Of a DNA stretch of 64,000 bases, positions 8,002 to 16,952 are shown one piece after another (the stretch's first letter is position 1; each line of letters opens with the position of its first letter). Origin of the DNA: DASQHL01 sp963843685 (GTDB lineage: Bacteria > Chloroflexota > Dehalococcoidia > DSTF01 > JACRBR01); the NCBI GenBank assembly GCA_963843685.1, contig CAWJLO010000010.1, forward strand, positions 372,001 through 436,000, in the 5' to 3' direction. A model generated the notes under the pieces. That model saw only the letters and a list, made by a program, of their open reading frames with translations. It was not told where the DNA came from and did not search any database. The position numbers and the translations under genes were made by a program.

Positions 8002-8086
8002 GGTCCCGTCCCTCCGCTGTTGCATTCCCTCGTCTTCCAACGTGAGGAATTACGGCGACCGAGGGGCGGCGGATGGCGGTGAATTC

Positions 8087-9547
8087 TTACAATGACGGGT
8101 GCGTGTCGGATGACGGCGCGGTCTGTTCGTACGCGAAGGCCGCGCGGAGCACGGTGGCCTCGTCGAACGGCCTGCCGATGACCTGGAGCCCCACCGGCAG
8201 GCCATCGACGAACCCCGCAGGGACGGAGATGCCGGGCAGGCCGGCGATGTTCACGGGCAGCGTGAAGACGTCGTTGAGGTACATCTCGAAGGGATCAGCC
8301 GTCTTCTCGCCGATCTTGAACGCGGGCGTCGGCGTGACGGGGGCGACGAGCACGTCGTACTTCTCGAAGGCGGCGTCGAACTCGCGGCGGATCACGGTGC
8401 GGACCTTCTGCGCCTTGAGGTAGTAGGCGTCGTAGTAGCCGGACGAGAGCGCGTAGGTGCCTATCATGATGCGGCGCTTCACCTCCGGGCCGAAGCCGCG
8501 GCCGCGGGTCTTCTCCATGTTGTCCCACATGCCGCTGCCCTGCTGGTAGGAGTAGCCGTACTTCACGCCGTCGTAGCGGGCGAGGTTCGCGGACGCTTCG
8601 CTCGGCGCGATGATGTAGTAGACGGCCAGCGCCGCTTCCGTGCTGGGCAGCGCGACGTCGATGTCGATGACGGCGCCCTGCGACTCGAGGGCGCGCAACG
8701 CTTCGGTGATGCGCTCGCGCACGCCCGGATGCAGCGTTTCGGGCATGTACTCTTTCGGGACGCCGATGCGCATGCCGCGCACGCCGCGCTCGATATCGGC
8801 GGTGAAGTCCGGCACGTCGACGGGGGCGGACGTAGAGTCGCAGGCGTCGTGGCCGCTGATCGCGTTGAGCACGGTCGCGACATCGCGCACGTCGCGGGCG
8901 AAGGGGCCGACCTGGTCGAGCGAGCTGGCGAAAGCGACGAGGCCGTAGCGGCTGACGCGGCCGTACGTCGGCTTCATGCCGACGACGCCGCAGAGCGCGG
9001 CGGGCTGGCGAATGCTGCCGCCGGTGTCCGAGCCCAGCGCGTAGGCGGCCTCGCCGGCGGCGACGGCAGCGGCCGAGCCACCGGAGGAGCCCCCAGGGAC
9101 GCGATCCAGATCCCAGGGATTGCGTGTCGGGAAGTACGCCGAGTTCTCGGTCGACGAGCCCATCGCGAACTCGTCCATGTTCGTCTTGCCGACCATGACG
9201 GCGCCGGCATCGAAGAGGCGGCGCACGACGGTCGCGGTGTACGGCGGGACGAAGTGCTCGAGCATCTTCGAGCCGCAGGTCGTGGCGACGCCTTCCGTCG
9301 TGAGCACATCCTTGATGGCGACGGGCACGCCGAGAAGGGCGCCGCTCTCGCCCTGCCGGATACGGGCGTCGGCCGCGTCGGCCTGGGCGAGCGCCTGGTC
9401 GGCGGTCACCGTAAGGAAGGCACGCACTTTCGGGTCGACGCCGGCGATGCGGTCGAGGGCGGCCTGTGTTAGCTCTCGGGAGCTGATTTCGCGCGATCGG
9501 AGCATCGCGGCGGCGTCGTGCGCGGTCAGGTAGTGCAGGTCGGTCAT
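8087..9547 (-). CDS. gatA: aspartyl/glutamyl-tRNA amidotransferase subunit A
   Basis: 486-aa amidase-signature enzyme. It releases ammonia from Gln or Asn, and GatB uses the ammonia to amidate misacylated Glu-tRNA(Gln) or Asp-tRNA(Asn). The catalytic Lys (VAIKDVL near 80), the cis-Ser (PGGSSGGSAAA near 155) and the nucleophilic Ser (GSDTGGSIRQPAA near 178) are all present. The length is normal for GatA. The ATG at 9547 shares one base with the gatC stop (TAATG), so gatC-gatA are translationally coupled. gatB lies separately at 16953. Confidence 0.97.
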   Translation of the reverse strand: MTDLHYLTAHDAAAMLRSREISSRELTQAALDRIAGVDPKVRAFLTVTADQALAQADAADARIRQGESGALLGVPVAIKDVLTTEGVATTCGSKMLEHFVPPYTATVVRRLFDAGAVMVGKTNMDEFAMGSSTENSAYFPTRNPWDLDRVPGGSSGGSAAAVAAGEAAYALGSDTGGSIRQPAALCGVVGMKPTYGRVSRYGLVAFASSLDQVGPFARDVRDVATVLNAISGHDACDSTSAPVDVPDFTADIERGVRGMRIGVPKEYMPETLHPGVRERITEALRALESQGAVIDIDVALPSTEAALAVYYIIAPSEASANLARYDGVKYGYSYQQGSGMWDNMEKTRGRGFGPEVKRRIMIGTYALSSGYYDAYYLKAQKVRTVIRREFDAAFEKYDVLVAPVTPTPAFKIGEKTADPFEMYLNDVFTLPVNIAGLPGISVPAGFVDGLPVGLQVIGRPFDEATVLRAAFAYEQTAPSSDTHPSL

Positions 9548-9837
9548 TACTGCTCCAGCACGGCGCGGACGCGCAGGTAGCCGTCCTCTGTGTTGGGCGC
9601 CATCGCGAGCACCTGATCCTGCGGAAGGGACGGGCCGGCGACGTCGTCGGCCATGACGTTGGTCAGCGGGAGGGTATGGGCGGTCGGCTCGACGCCTTCG
9701 GTATCGACGGCGTTGAGCGCGTCGAAGTGCGTCAGGATCTCCGAGAGCTGGGTGCTGAACGTCTCGACCTCGGCGTCGGTGAGCTCGACGCGGGCCAGCT
9801 TGGCGATGTGGAGGACGACGTCGCGGTCGAGCTTCAT
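9547..9837 (-). CDS. gatC: aspartyl/glutamyl-tRNA amidotransferase subunit C
   Basis: 96-aa GatC, the belt-like subunit that wraps around GatA and GatB. The family pattern is clear: VLHIAKLARVELTDAEVE at the start, ILTHFDALNAVDTEGVEP in the middle, and a C-terminal EDGYLRVRAVLEQ. The length is typical. It is the first gene of the gatC-gatA operon, divergent from the methyltransferase gene at 9954. Confidence 0.95.
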   Translation of the reverse strand: MKLDRDVVLHIAKLARVELTDAEVETFSTQLSEILTHFDALNAVDTEGVEPTAHTLPLTNVMADDVAGPSLPQDQVLAMAPNTEDGYLRVRAVLEQ

Positions 9838-9953
9838 TGATCACAAGGTTACAAAGATGACGGCGTGCGTGACAGGGCGCGGCGCGGAGCCGGTCGCGGG
9901 GAGATCCTTCGATTTTGCTACCATTGCTGGCGGCAGGGTTGGTGGAAGGACCT

Positions 9954-10712
9954 ATGGTACACGCGCCCGACAGGGCCGAGGTGGCCCTCGGGAACCCAAG
10001 CTTCGTGTGGCGGTTCGGTCAGGACCGCCGTCTCAATCTCATCCGCCAGTACGTGCCGCTCGAAGGTGCGCGCATCCTGGACATCGGGTGCGGGCTTGGC
10101 GTCTACGTGCGCAAGTTCCGCGAGTTCAGCGACCGCGTCTACGGCATCGACGTGGACGGCAAGCGGCTGCGCGAGGGCGCGAAGACCACGCCCGGACTGA
10201 TGCTGGCCGCGAGCGAATCGCTGCCGTTTCGTGAGGGGGCGTTCGACGTCGTCGTGCTGAACGAAGTGATCGAGCACGTACGCGACGACGCGGCGACGCT
10301 GGCGGAGGCGATGCGGGTGATCCGGCCGGGCGGGCACGTCGTCATCTACGCACCAAACCGGCTCTATCCGTTCGAGACGCACGGGATCTACGTTGGCGAG
10401 CGCTTCATCTTCGGCAACATTCCGCTGGTGAACTGGCTGCCGGACCCGCTGCGCAACCGGCTGGTGCCGCACGCGCGGGCGTACACAAAGAGGGGCATCC
10501 GGCGGACGTACGGCGGGCTGCACGCGAAGGTGTGCGCCGAAACGTACGTCTATCCGGGCTTCGACAACGTCATCGCACGGCACGAGCGGCTCGGACGCGT
10601 GTTGCGGTCGGCGCTCTACCGCGCGGAGCACACGCCGTTGCGGACGTTCGGGCTATCGCACTTCGTCGTGCTCCGGAAGCCGGCGCACGACGCGCAACCA
10701 GGGAGGGGATGA
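9954..10712 (+). CDS. class I SAM-dependent methyltransferase
   Basis: 252-aa Methyltransf_11-type enzyme. SAM-binding motif I is ILDIGCGLGVYVRKF near residue 40, followed by acidic GIDVDGKRL, motif IV VVVLNEVIEHV near 105 and motif V MRVIRPGGHVVIYAPN. The C-terminal part is variable and would hold the acceptor site; the substrate is unknown. The start ATG 9954 has GGAAGGA upstream. The gene ends one base before the GTG of the penicillin-binding protein, so the two are co-transcribed. A role in cell-envelope lipid or sugar modification is suggested by that neighbour only. Confidence 0.85.
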   Translation: MVHAPDRAEVALGNPSFVWRFGQDRRLNLIRQYVPLEGARILDIGCGLGVYVRKFREFSDRVYGIDVDGKRLREGAKTTPGLMLAASESLPFREGAFDVVVLNEVIEHVRDDAATLAEAMRVIRPGGHVVIYAPNRLYPFETHGIYVGERFIFGNIPLVNWLPDPLRNRLVPHARAYTKRGIRRTYGGLHAKVCAETYVYPGFDNVIARHERLGRVLRSALYRAEHTPLRTFGLSHFVVLRKPAHDAQPGRG

Positions 10713-10713
10713 G

Positions 10714-13512
10714 GTGGCGAGGAACAACGCGACAAGACGGATGCTGCGCGGCCGGTTGAGGGCAAACGGGCACGGCGGAGGTGGACATCGAGGCGCGCCG
10801 CGCTGGCTGCAGGTGCTGCTGGCGCTGTTCGGGCTGTTCGTCGTGGCCGTGGCGGGCGCGGGCATCGCCGGCTACGGGGTGTACCGATCGTACGCAGCCG
10901 ACCTGAAGTCGCCGGAAGAGGTGATCGCGGAGAACCCATCGGGCGGCGCACAGATCCTGGACCGCAACGGCAACGTGCTCTACCAGTACGTCGACGACCG
11001 GTCGGGGCTTCGGTCGCCGGTCAAGCTCGAGGACATCTCGCCATGGATGATCGCGGCGACGATCTCGACGGAGGACTACAGCTACTGGTCGAACCCGGGC
11101 GTGAACACGAAGGGGCTCGTACGCGCGGGCCTCGAGGCGTTGCACCTGCGCAGCGCGGACGCATCGACGACGACGGGCGGCAGCTCGATCACACAGCAGC
11201 TGGTGAAGAACATCTACATCCCGCCGGACGAGCGGTACCAGCGATCGTACAGCCGGAAGCTGAAGGAGACCGTCTACGCCGTCGAGCTGACAAACCGCTA
11301 TTCGAAGAACCAGATCCTGGAGTGGTACCTGAACCAGATCTCGTACGGCGGTCTGTACAACGGTGTCGAGGCCGCGGCCGAGGGGTACTTCGGCGTGCAC
11401 GCGAAGGACCTGACGCTGCCACAGGCGGCGATGCTGGCGGGCATTCCGGCGAGCCCGGTGAAATACGATCCGGTCAACAACCCCGAAGGCGCGCTGGAGC
11501 GCCGGAACGAAGTGCTGCGGCTGATGCAGAGCCGGATGAACTCAACGACCGAGGTTGACGGCCAGAAGGTGCCGGCGGCGGAGTTCCAGGTCAACGACGA
11601 CGGGACGAAGGTGAACATCACCAACACGATGTTCTACCTGAGTACAGCGTCACCCCTGGAAGTGACGCAGCAGCGCTTCCCGATCGAGGCGCCGCACTGG
11701 GTGTTCGACGTGATTCAGCCTGAGCTGGAGCAGATGTTCGGGAAGGACGCGCTTCTGCATGGTGGGCTGAAGGTGCTGACGACGCTGGATCTCAACCTGG
11801 AGCACGAGGGACAGACGGCGCTGGATCACTGGATCAGCGTGTACGAGGACCAGTCCGGCTCACACAACGGCGCCATGGTGGCGATCGACCCGAACACGTC
11901 GGAGGTGCTGACGTATATCGGATCGCGCGACTACTTCAACAAGGACATACAGGGCCAGGTCGATAACGCGAGTCCCGAAAACGGAAGATCGCCGGGATCG
12001 ACGCTCAAACCGTTCACGTATACCGCCGCGTTCGAGGAATTAGGCTGGGGGCCCGGAACTGAGATCCTGGACACACCGGTCACGTACCACGACCCGGTCA
12101 ACGGGGACTTTTCGCCCACCAACCCGGCGCACGACTATCACGGGCCGATCAGCGTGCACGACGCGCTCGGCAACTCGCTCAACGTGCCGGCGTTCAAGAC
12201 CGCACTGTACGTCGGGGTGCCGAACGTGGCCGACGAATACAAGAAGTTCGGCATGACGACGATCGGAGATTCGCATCAGTACGGACCGTCGATCACGATC
12301 GGCGGAATCGACGTCCGGCTGTACGACGTGGCGTACGCGTATACGGTGCTGGCGAACAACGGCGTGATGCGCGGCGTGCCGCGCCTGGACGACCCAAACA
12401 CCGAGGACCGGACGCTCGATCCGGTGACGATCCTGCAGGTCACGCGCCAGAGCGACGGCGCGGTGCTCTACCCGACGACGGCGGACCATCGCGTCCAGGT
12501 GCAGGAGCAGCAGATCGTCAAGCCGCAGTACGCGTACATGATCACGAGCATCCTCTCGGACCCGAACGCGTTCTGTCTGACGTACGGTTGCGGTGCGCTC
12601 AGCATCGGGCGGCCGTGGGCGGTGAAGACGGGGGCGAGCCAGCCGTTCGAGAACAGCACGGCGACGGGCGACACGTGGACGTACGGCTACACGCCGGACC
12701 TTGTGGCGGGCGTCTGGGCCGGAAACGCGGACAACTCGCCGGTGTACAACATCCTCTCCAGCTCGATCGCGTATCGCGCGGTGCGGGACTTCATGATCGC
12801 AGCACTCGCCAACACGCCGGTGAGCCAGTTCACGCGCCCGCCGGGGCTGTCGAACATCGACACGTGTACGCCGTCCGGGATGCTGGCCGACGCGACGTGC
12901 GGGCGCAAGGTGAGCAACCTGCTCCCCACGGACAACAACCTGAAGCCGGACGACTGGTGGAAGGAAGTAAAGATCGACATCCGGACGGGACAGGTGGCGA
13001 CGGAGCTGACGCCATCGCAGTTCGTGCAGACGCGGTTTGGTTTAGTGATCCCGGACACGATCAAGGACTCTTTCGTCCTCGGTCAAGATCAGGAGTGGGC
13101 ACGCGTGCTCAACGCGAGCGTGAACCCGACCGACAAGAGCGACACGAGCGATCTCCCCGTACGAATCGACAGTCCGGCCGATCACGGGCGCGTGTCGGGC
13201 ATTGTAAACATCACCGGCAAGGCGGACTCGGCGGACTTCGAGTCGTACCGGATCGAGTTCGGGGGCGGTAATCCGCCGCTCGGCTGGACGATGATCGCCA
13301 ACTCGACAACTCCGCAGCCAGGCGGCGGCCTGGGGCTGTGGAACACGGACGGGCTACCGGAGGGCACTTACACGCTGCGGCTGGTGGTGACAGACAAGAC
13401 GCGCGGAGAGCTGTCGACGTTCATCACAGTGACGCTGGGTCCACCGGGGAACATCCGCAGGTCACCGACGTCGACGCCGACACCGCCGCTCCCGACGTTC
13501 GGCGGCGGTTGA
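10714..13512 (+). CDS. class A penicillin-binding protein (transglycosylase/transpeptidase)
   Basis: 932-aa bifunctional peptidoglycan synthase anchored by one N-terminal helix (residues about 32-58). The GT51 domain carries the catalytic Glu in ISTEDYSYWSNPG and the GGSSITQQLVKN motif. The transpeptidase domain has SxxK in SPGSTLKPF, SxN in GNSLNVPAF and KTG in WAVKTGASQ. A C-terminal Ig-like/Big domain (DSPADHGRVSGIVNITG onward) and a Thr/Pro-rich tail follow. The GTG start lies in a GGGAGGGG-ATGAG context right after the methyltransferase stop. Active peptidoglycan synthesis argues against cell-wall-less Dehalococcoides itself. Confidence 0.95.
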   Translation: MARNNATRRMLRGRLRANGHGGGGHRGAPRWLQVLLALFGLFVVAVAGAGIAGYGVYRSYAADLKSPEEVIAENPSGGAQILDRNGNVLYQYVDDRSGLRSPVKLEDISPWMIAATISTEDYSYWSNPGVNTKGLVRAGLEALHLRSADASTTTGGSSITQQLVKNIYIPPDERYQRSYSRKLKETVYAVELTNRYSKNQILEWYLNQISYGGLYNGVEAAAEGYFGVHAKDLTLPQAAMLAGIPASPVKYDPVNNPEGALERRNEVLRLMQSRMNSTTEVDGQKVPAAEFQVNDDGTKVNITNTMFYLSTASPLEVTQQRFPIEAPHWVFDVIQPELEQMFGKDALLHGGLKVLTTLDLNLEHEGQTALDHWISVYEDQSGSHNGAMVAIDPNTSEVLTYIGSRDYFNKDIQGQVDNASPENGRSPGSTLKPFTYTAAFEELGWGPGTEILDTPVTYHDPVNGDFSPTNPAHDYHGPISVHDALGNSLNVPAFKTALYVGVPNVADEYKKFGMTTIGDSHQYGPSITIGGIDVRLYDVAYAYTVLANNGVMRGVPRLDDPNTEDRTLDPVTILQVTRQSDGAVLYPTTADHRVQVQEQQIVKPQYAYMITSILSDPNAFCLTYGCGALSIGRPWAVKTGASQPFENSTATGDTWTYGYTPDLVAGVWAGNADNSPVYNILSSSIAYRAVRDFMIAALANTPVSQFTRPPGLSNIDTCTPSGMLADATCGRKVSNLLPTDNNLKPDDWWKEVKIDIRTGQVATELTPSQFVQTRFGLVIPDTIKDSFVLGQDQEWARVLNASVNPTDKSDTSDLPVRIDSPADHGRVSGIVNITGKADSADFESYRIEFGGGNPPLGWTMIANSTTPQPGGGLGLWNTDGLPEGTYTLRLVVTDKTRGELSTFITVTLGPPGNIRRSPTSTPTPPLPTFGGG

Positions 13513-13538
13513 CGCGGAGAAGACTGTACCGGCGGCGC

Positions 13539-13566
13539 TTGCGAGGCATGTGGGGGCCACTATAAT
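13539..13566 (+). promoter_or_regulatory. promoter of the tRNA-Leu/tRNA-Cys unit
   Basis: TTGCGA at 13539-13544, a 16-bp spacer, and a perfect TATAAT at 13561-13566, about 31 bp before the first tRNA. Confidence 0.75.
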
Positions 13567-13597
13567 GCTAGGGCGCCGCGCAGATGTGCGAAGCCGC

Positions 13598-13682
13598 GCC
13601 GAGGTGGTGGAATAGGCAGACACGCGGTCTTGAGGGGGCCGTGCCGCAAGGCGTAGGAGTTCAAATCTCCTCCTCGGCACCA
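13598..13682 (+). tRNA. tRNA-Leu (anticodon GAG)
   Basis: Cloverleaf with acceptor arms GCCGAGG / CCTCGGC, discriminator A and encoded CCA at 13680-13682. The anticodon stem CGGTC/GGCCG closes the loop TTGAGGG, giving anticodon GAG. The long variable arm is typical of class II tRNA-Leu. Confidence 0.95.
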
Positions 13683-13701
13683 ACACGTAGTTTCGGCCGA
13701 T

Positions 13702-13725
13702 TCCGCCCGGTGCGCGCCGGGCGGA
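13702..13725 (+). terminator. hairpin between the two tRNA genes
   Basis: A perfect 9-bp stem (TCCGCCCGG and complement) with a short loop, followed by TCTGTTG. It could be a partial terminator or a processing signal between tRNA-Leu and tRNA-Cys. Confidence 0.4.
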
Positions 13726-13744
13726 TCTGTTGAACGGACGACGC

Positions 13745-13818
<74 letters not shown>

Positions 13819-13830
13819 ACTGCACACATG

Positions 13831-13853
13831 AGCCGGCCCGGGGTAGGCCGGCT
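13831..13853 (+). terminator. terminator of the tRNA unit
   Basis: An 8-bp stem AGCCGGCC / GGCCGGCT with a 7-nt loop, followed by TCGTTG, directly after tRNA-Cys. Confidence 0.6.
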
Positions 13854-13966
13854 TCGTTGCGCCTGGCCGACTCGCTGACTTGACGCGATCCGTGCGGTCA
13901 ATCCTGGCGCGCGCCGCGGTTCGGCAACTGACCATCAGCCCCCGACCTTCGAGACGGACTGCGCCG

Positions 13967-14560
13967 TCAGTCGTGCGTTGGGGCGCTCATGACGGCGTGA
14001 TAGCCGGCGACGAAGGGGTTGTCGAGCCAGCGCTTGATCTCGGGGTCGTCGGCGAGCTCGGGAAGCGCTTTGAGCATGTCGGCGACGTGGATGGGGTCGT
14101 GTTGCGCCCAGCCGGCGAGGAAGAGCTTGAGCGGCAGATCTGCGGCCGGGCGCTTGCTGTCGCCGGAGAAGTGCATCGGGCGCTCGACCTGCTCATCCGT
14201 GAGGCGGCGCATGGCGGCGATGAGGCGCTCGCGGTTGGCGTCGGCCTCGGCGAAGATGCGCTGGAGGGGCCAGTCGCGGCGAGCTTCAACCTGCGCGTCG
14301 TTGAAGGCGTCGACGTCGAACGGCGCGCCCGTCTCGTCGACGCCGGCGTCGAACGAGGCGCCGGTGGCGGCGCCATCAAACCAACGTAGGAGCGCGGTAT
14401 CGAGTGTATCCAGGTGGGCTGCGAAGTCGCGCACGATCCACGTCGTGCCGGGCACGGGGCGCGTGACTTGCTCATCGGTCAGTGAGTAGCAGAACTCCTT
14501 GAACCGGGTCCGGTTCTCCAGAATGGCGTCGATTACATCCTCGATGGTCTTGCTCGCCAT
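13967..14560 (-). CDS. DinB/maleylpyruvate isomerase-like four-helix protein
   Basis: 197-aa soluble protein of the DinB/MDMPI-like four-helix-bundle superfamily, thiol- or metal-dependent enzymes of mostly unknown substrate. Typical features are an amphipathic first helix (IEDVIDAILENRTRFKEFCY), the TWIVRDFAAHLDTLD segment where a metal-ligand His is expected, and a late GWAQHDPIHVADM His motif. ATG 14560 has AAGGA upstream. It is divergent from the SDR at 14696 with a 135-bp gap that may hold both promoters. Confidence 0.7.
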   Translation of the reverse strand: MASKTIEDVIDAILENRTRFKEFCYSLTDEQVTRPVPGTTWIVRDFAAHLDTLDTALLRWFDGAATGASFDAGVDETGAPFDVDAFNDAQVEARRDWPLQRIFAEADANRERLIAAMRRLTDEQVERPMHFSGDSKRPAADLPLKLFLAGWAQHDPIHVADMLKALPELADDPEIKRWLDNPFVAGYHAVMSAPTHD

Positions 14561-14695
14561 GCGTCATTCCTTCGTGTCCCCGCCCTCGACAGAAGTCGAT
14601 TGTGAGGCTCGCGGGCCGGGCGGACAAGTGGGTTGCGCGCAAGTGGTCGCCGTGGGAGAGTACGGCGCAATCCAAACTTCATCGCGGAGGCAGCC

Positions 14696-15547
14696 ATGGG
14701 GAAGCTTGACGGCAAGGTCGTGATCGTAACGGGGAGCAGCCGCGGCATCGGCGCGGAGATCGCGCGGATCTTCGCGGCGGAGGGCGGCAAGATCGTGTGC
14801 GCCGCGCGGACGCTGCACGAGGGGGAGCACCCGCTGGAGGGCTCGCTCGAGACAACGGTCGCCGGCATCCGGAAGGCGGGCGGAGAAGCGACGCCGGTGG
14901 CGGTCGATATCTCGCAGCCGGAGGAGTGCGAGAAGCTGGCCGCCGCGGCGCGATCGGCGTACGGGCCCGTCGACGTGATGGTGAACAACGCGGCGCTCAC
15001 CTACTTCATCCCGGTGAAGGACTACCCCGTAAACCGCTGGCTGCGGTCCTGGGCGGTGAACTTCCACGCGCCGTTCATCCTGAGCAAGCTCAGCCTCGAA
15101 GACATGATCCCGCGTGGCTCCGGGGCGATCGTCAACATTTCGTCAGGCGCGGCAATCGGGCCGGGGCGAGGGCCGTACGAGGGTCAGGCTCTGCGCGGCG
15201 GGACGTGCTACGGGTCGGAGAAGGCGGCGCTGGAACGATTCACGCAGGGCCTGGCGGCGGAGGTCCAGGAGTATGGGGTGTCCGTGACGTGCGTGTCGCC
15301 GTCACAGGTCGTGCCGACGGCGGGCACGGTACACCACAAGCTGGTGCGCGGGCTGGACGACCCGCGGGGCGAGCCGCCGGAGTTGATGGCGAAGGCGGCG
15401 CTGCTGCTAGCGACGGAGCCCATCGAGAAGGTGACGGGGCGCGTGACGTACAGCCAGCAGATCCTGAAGGAGTTCGGCTGGATTGAGCAGGCGCAGGGCA
15501 TCGGCGTAGACGCACGGATGCGCGGCAGCGGCTATAGCCAGATCTAG
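14696..15547 (+). CDS. short-chain dehydrogenase/reductase
   Basis: 283-aa classical SDR, an NAD(P)-dependent oxidoreductase. The nucleotide motif TGSSRGIGAEIA lies near residue 11, the NNAALTYF structural motif near 100, the catalytic Ser in INISSGAAIG, and YxxxK in CYGSEKAALERF. The N-terminal SSRG pattern favours NADP(H). The substrate is unknown. ATG 14696 has GGAGG at good spacing, and the gene ends without an obvious hairpin. It is monocistronic by spacing. Confidence 0.92.
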   Translation: MGKLDGKVVIVTGSSRGIGAEIARIFAAEGGKIVCAARTLHEGEHPLEGSLETTVAGIRKAGGEATPVAVDISQPEECEKLAAAARSAYGPVDVMVNNAALTYFIPVKDYPVNRWLRSWAVNFHAPFILSKLSLEDMIPRGSGAIVNISSGAAIGPGRGPYEGQALRGGTCYGSEKAALERFTQGLAAEVQEYGVSVTCVSPSQVVPTAGTVHHKLVRGLDDPRGEPPELMAKAALLLATEPIEKVTGRVTYSQQILKEFGWIEQAQGIGVDARMRGSGYSQI

Positions 15548-15677
15548 CGGGGCACTCGTCGCCGCGTTCCTTGACAACGGCGACTTGACCGCGACCCCTC
15601 GGCGCGAGACGATCGTTATGTTCCGGGACGAAGAGCGTTCCCGGACCGCTTTCCCCGCCTGGACATGAGAGCCGCCG

Positions 15678-15884
15678 TTGCGTCGCCTGCTCCGTCGCGA
15701 AGGGGTGTATCGGGTCGCGTCCGTCATCGCACACGGAGCGCGCGTGTTCGCGGCGTCTGTGCTGATGTCGCTGCTTTTCTTCCATGCCGGTCAGGGTGCC
15801 GCGGTCGTGGCGCCGCTCGCGCTCGGGGCCCTGGCGGTGATCGTGGCGCCCGCCGCGATCGAGGGCGATCGCGCGCGCCGGTAG
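15678..15884 (+). CDS. possible small membrane protein
   Basis: A 68-aa frame starting at a TTG. A basic N-terminus (RRLLRREG) is followed by two hydrophobic stretches (VFAASVLMSLLFF and VVAPLALGALAVIVAPAA) that could form a helical hairpin. The ribosome site is weak and no family is recognised, so it may not be translated. It lies between the SDR and the minus-strand tRNA-Leu. Confidence 0.35.
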   Translation: MRRLLRREGVYRVASVIAHGARVFAASVLMSLLFFHAGQGAAVVAPLALGALAVIVAPAAIEGDRARR

Positions 15885-15919
15885 CACGACGGTCGGTGGG
15901 CCCGCTTCACGAAGTTGTT

Positions 15920-16006
<87 letters not shown>

Positions 16007-16214
16007 GCGGGAGCAGCCAGGCCGTATCGTCACAACTATAGCCGCCTCCACGACGGGTGGGTGCCCAGGAGGAGAGGGCGGGTGCGCCGCCGCCGCGCTC
16101 GGCCGAACGGCTCTACCTCAGGGATGCGTTCGGCCCTTAGATCGAATCCTCAACCACGATACGTTAACGACGGAAGGGATCCCCGCTTCGGGCGCGTAGC
16201 GAGTGAGGGGTGCC

Positions 16215-16484
16215 ATGTACACGCAGACATCGAGCAGACGAGTTCCGACCGCTCCTACCACGTATTCCTGCTTCGACGTCTTGGACGTGCGTCTGACACG
16301 GCGAGATGTGTCCGCAATCGACCTCGCGCTCCGTCTGGTGCTCGCCACATCGACCAGCCGCAGCTCCTACTACGAGGAGATGCGGCGCGCTCTGGCGAAG
16401 CTCCCGCCTTCACATGAGCTGGGGGCGGGGCGTTGCGGATGCGTCCCGCCGGCGCGACCGACGACGAGCGGCCCGGCCAGCTGA
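16215..16484 (+). CDS. hypothetical protein, doubtful
   Basis: 89-aa frame beginning MYTQTSSRR with GAGGGG upstream. The middle (DVSAIDLALRLVLATSTSRSSYYEEMRRALAKL) looks like a plausible amphipathic helical segment; the tail is Pro/Ala/Gly-rich and less convincing. Base composition before 16400 is less GC-biased than in neighbours. No family is recognised. Confidence 0.35.
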   Translation: MYTQTSSRRVPTAPTTYSCFDVLDVRLTRRDVSAIDLALRLVLATSTSRSSYYEEMRRALAKLPPSHELGAGRCGCVPPARPTTSGPAS

Positions 16485-16523
16485 AGGGCGGCAACGCGTC
16501 GCGGGGCACGCTACCATGGTCGC

Positions 16524-16888
16524 GTGAACCGTCTCGCCGTCGTCGCCGTCAGCGATCTCATGTTCCAGCCGCGGATCGTCGCAGCCGCCGTTGGCGTTGG
16601 CCTCGACGACGCGCGTGGCTGACTCTGAGGCTGCATGGGATGCCACAGCGACCGGCGAGGCGGCCTTGGTCGTGGTGGATCTGCAGGACGGCGGCGGTCG
16701 ATCCGCTGACAGTAATCGCCGAGGCGAAGGCGCGCGGCGCGAGGGTGCTGGCGTTCGGCCGGCATACGGACGCGGCGAGCATGCGGGCGGCGCGGGCGGC
16801 CGGCGCCGACACGGTGGTCGCGCGATCGCAGTTGGTCGAAGAACTCCCCCATCTGATCGAGGCCTTGATTGGAGCAGGCTCACGGTAG
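16524..16888 (+). pseudogene. receiver-like protein gene interrupted by two single-base shifts
   Basis: Reading across three frames gives one coherent protein of about 120 aa. The first part starts at GTG 16524 (NRLAVVAVSDLMFQPRI) and runs into TGA at 16620. The second (ADSEAAWDATATGEAALVVV then DLQDGG) lies one frame on from about 16612. The third (VDPLTVIAEAKARGARVLAF, ending LVEELPHLIEALIGAGSR) starts near 16697 and stops at 16886-16888. The alternating beta-strand/helix pattern resembles a degenerate response-regulator receiver (VVVDL strand, AFGRHTD, AGADTVV). Each shift is cured by removing one base from a GG pair. It lies 64 bp before gatB. It is either a real pseudogene or an assembly error. 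Confidence 0.6.
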
Positions 16889-16952
16889 CCCACGCGCGTT
16901 TGTTACGGCGATCGTGGCGCTGCTATAGTTGTCCGGGCGCTCGAATCTGCTT

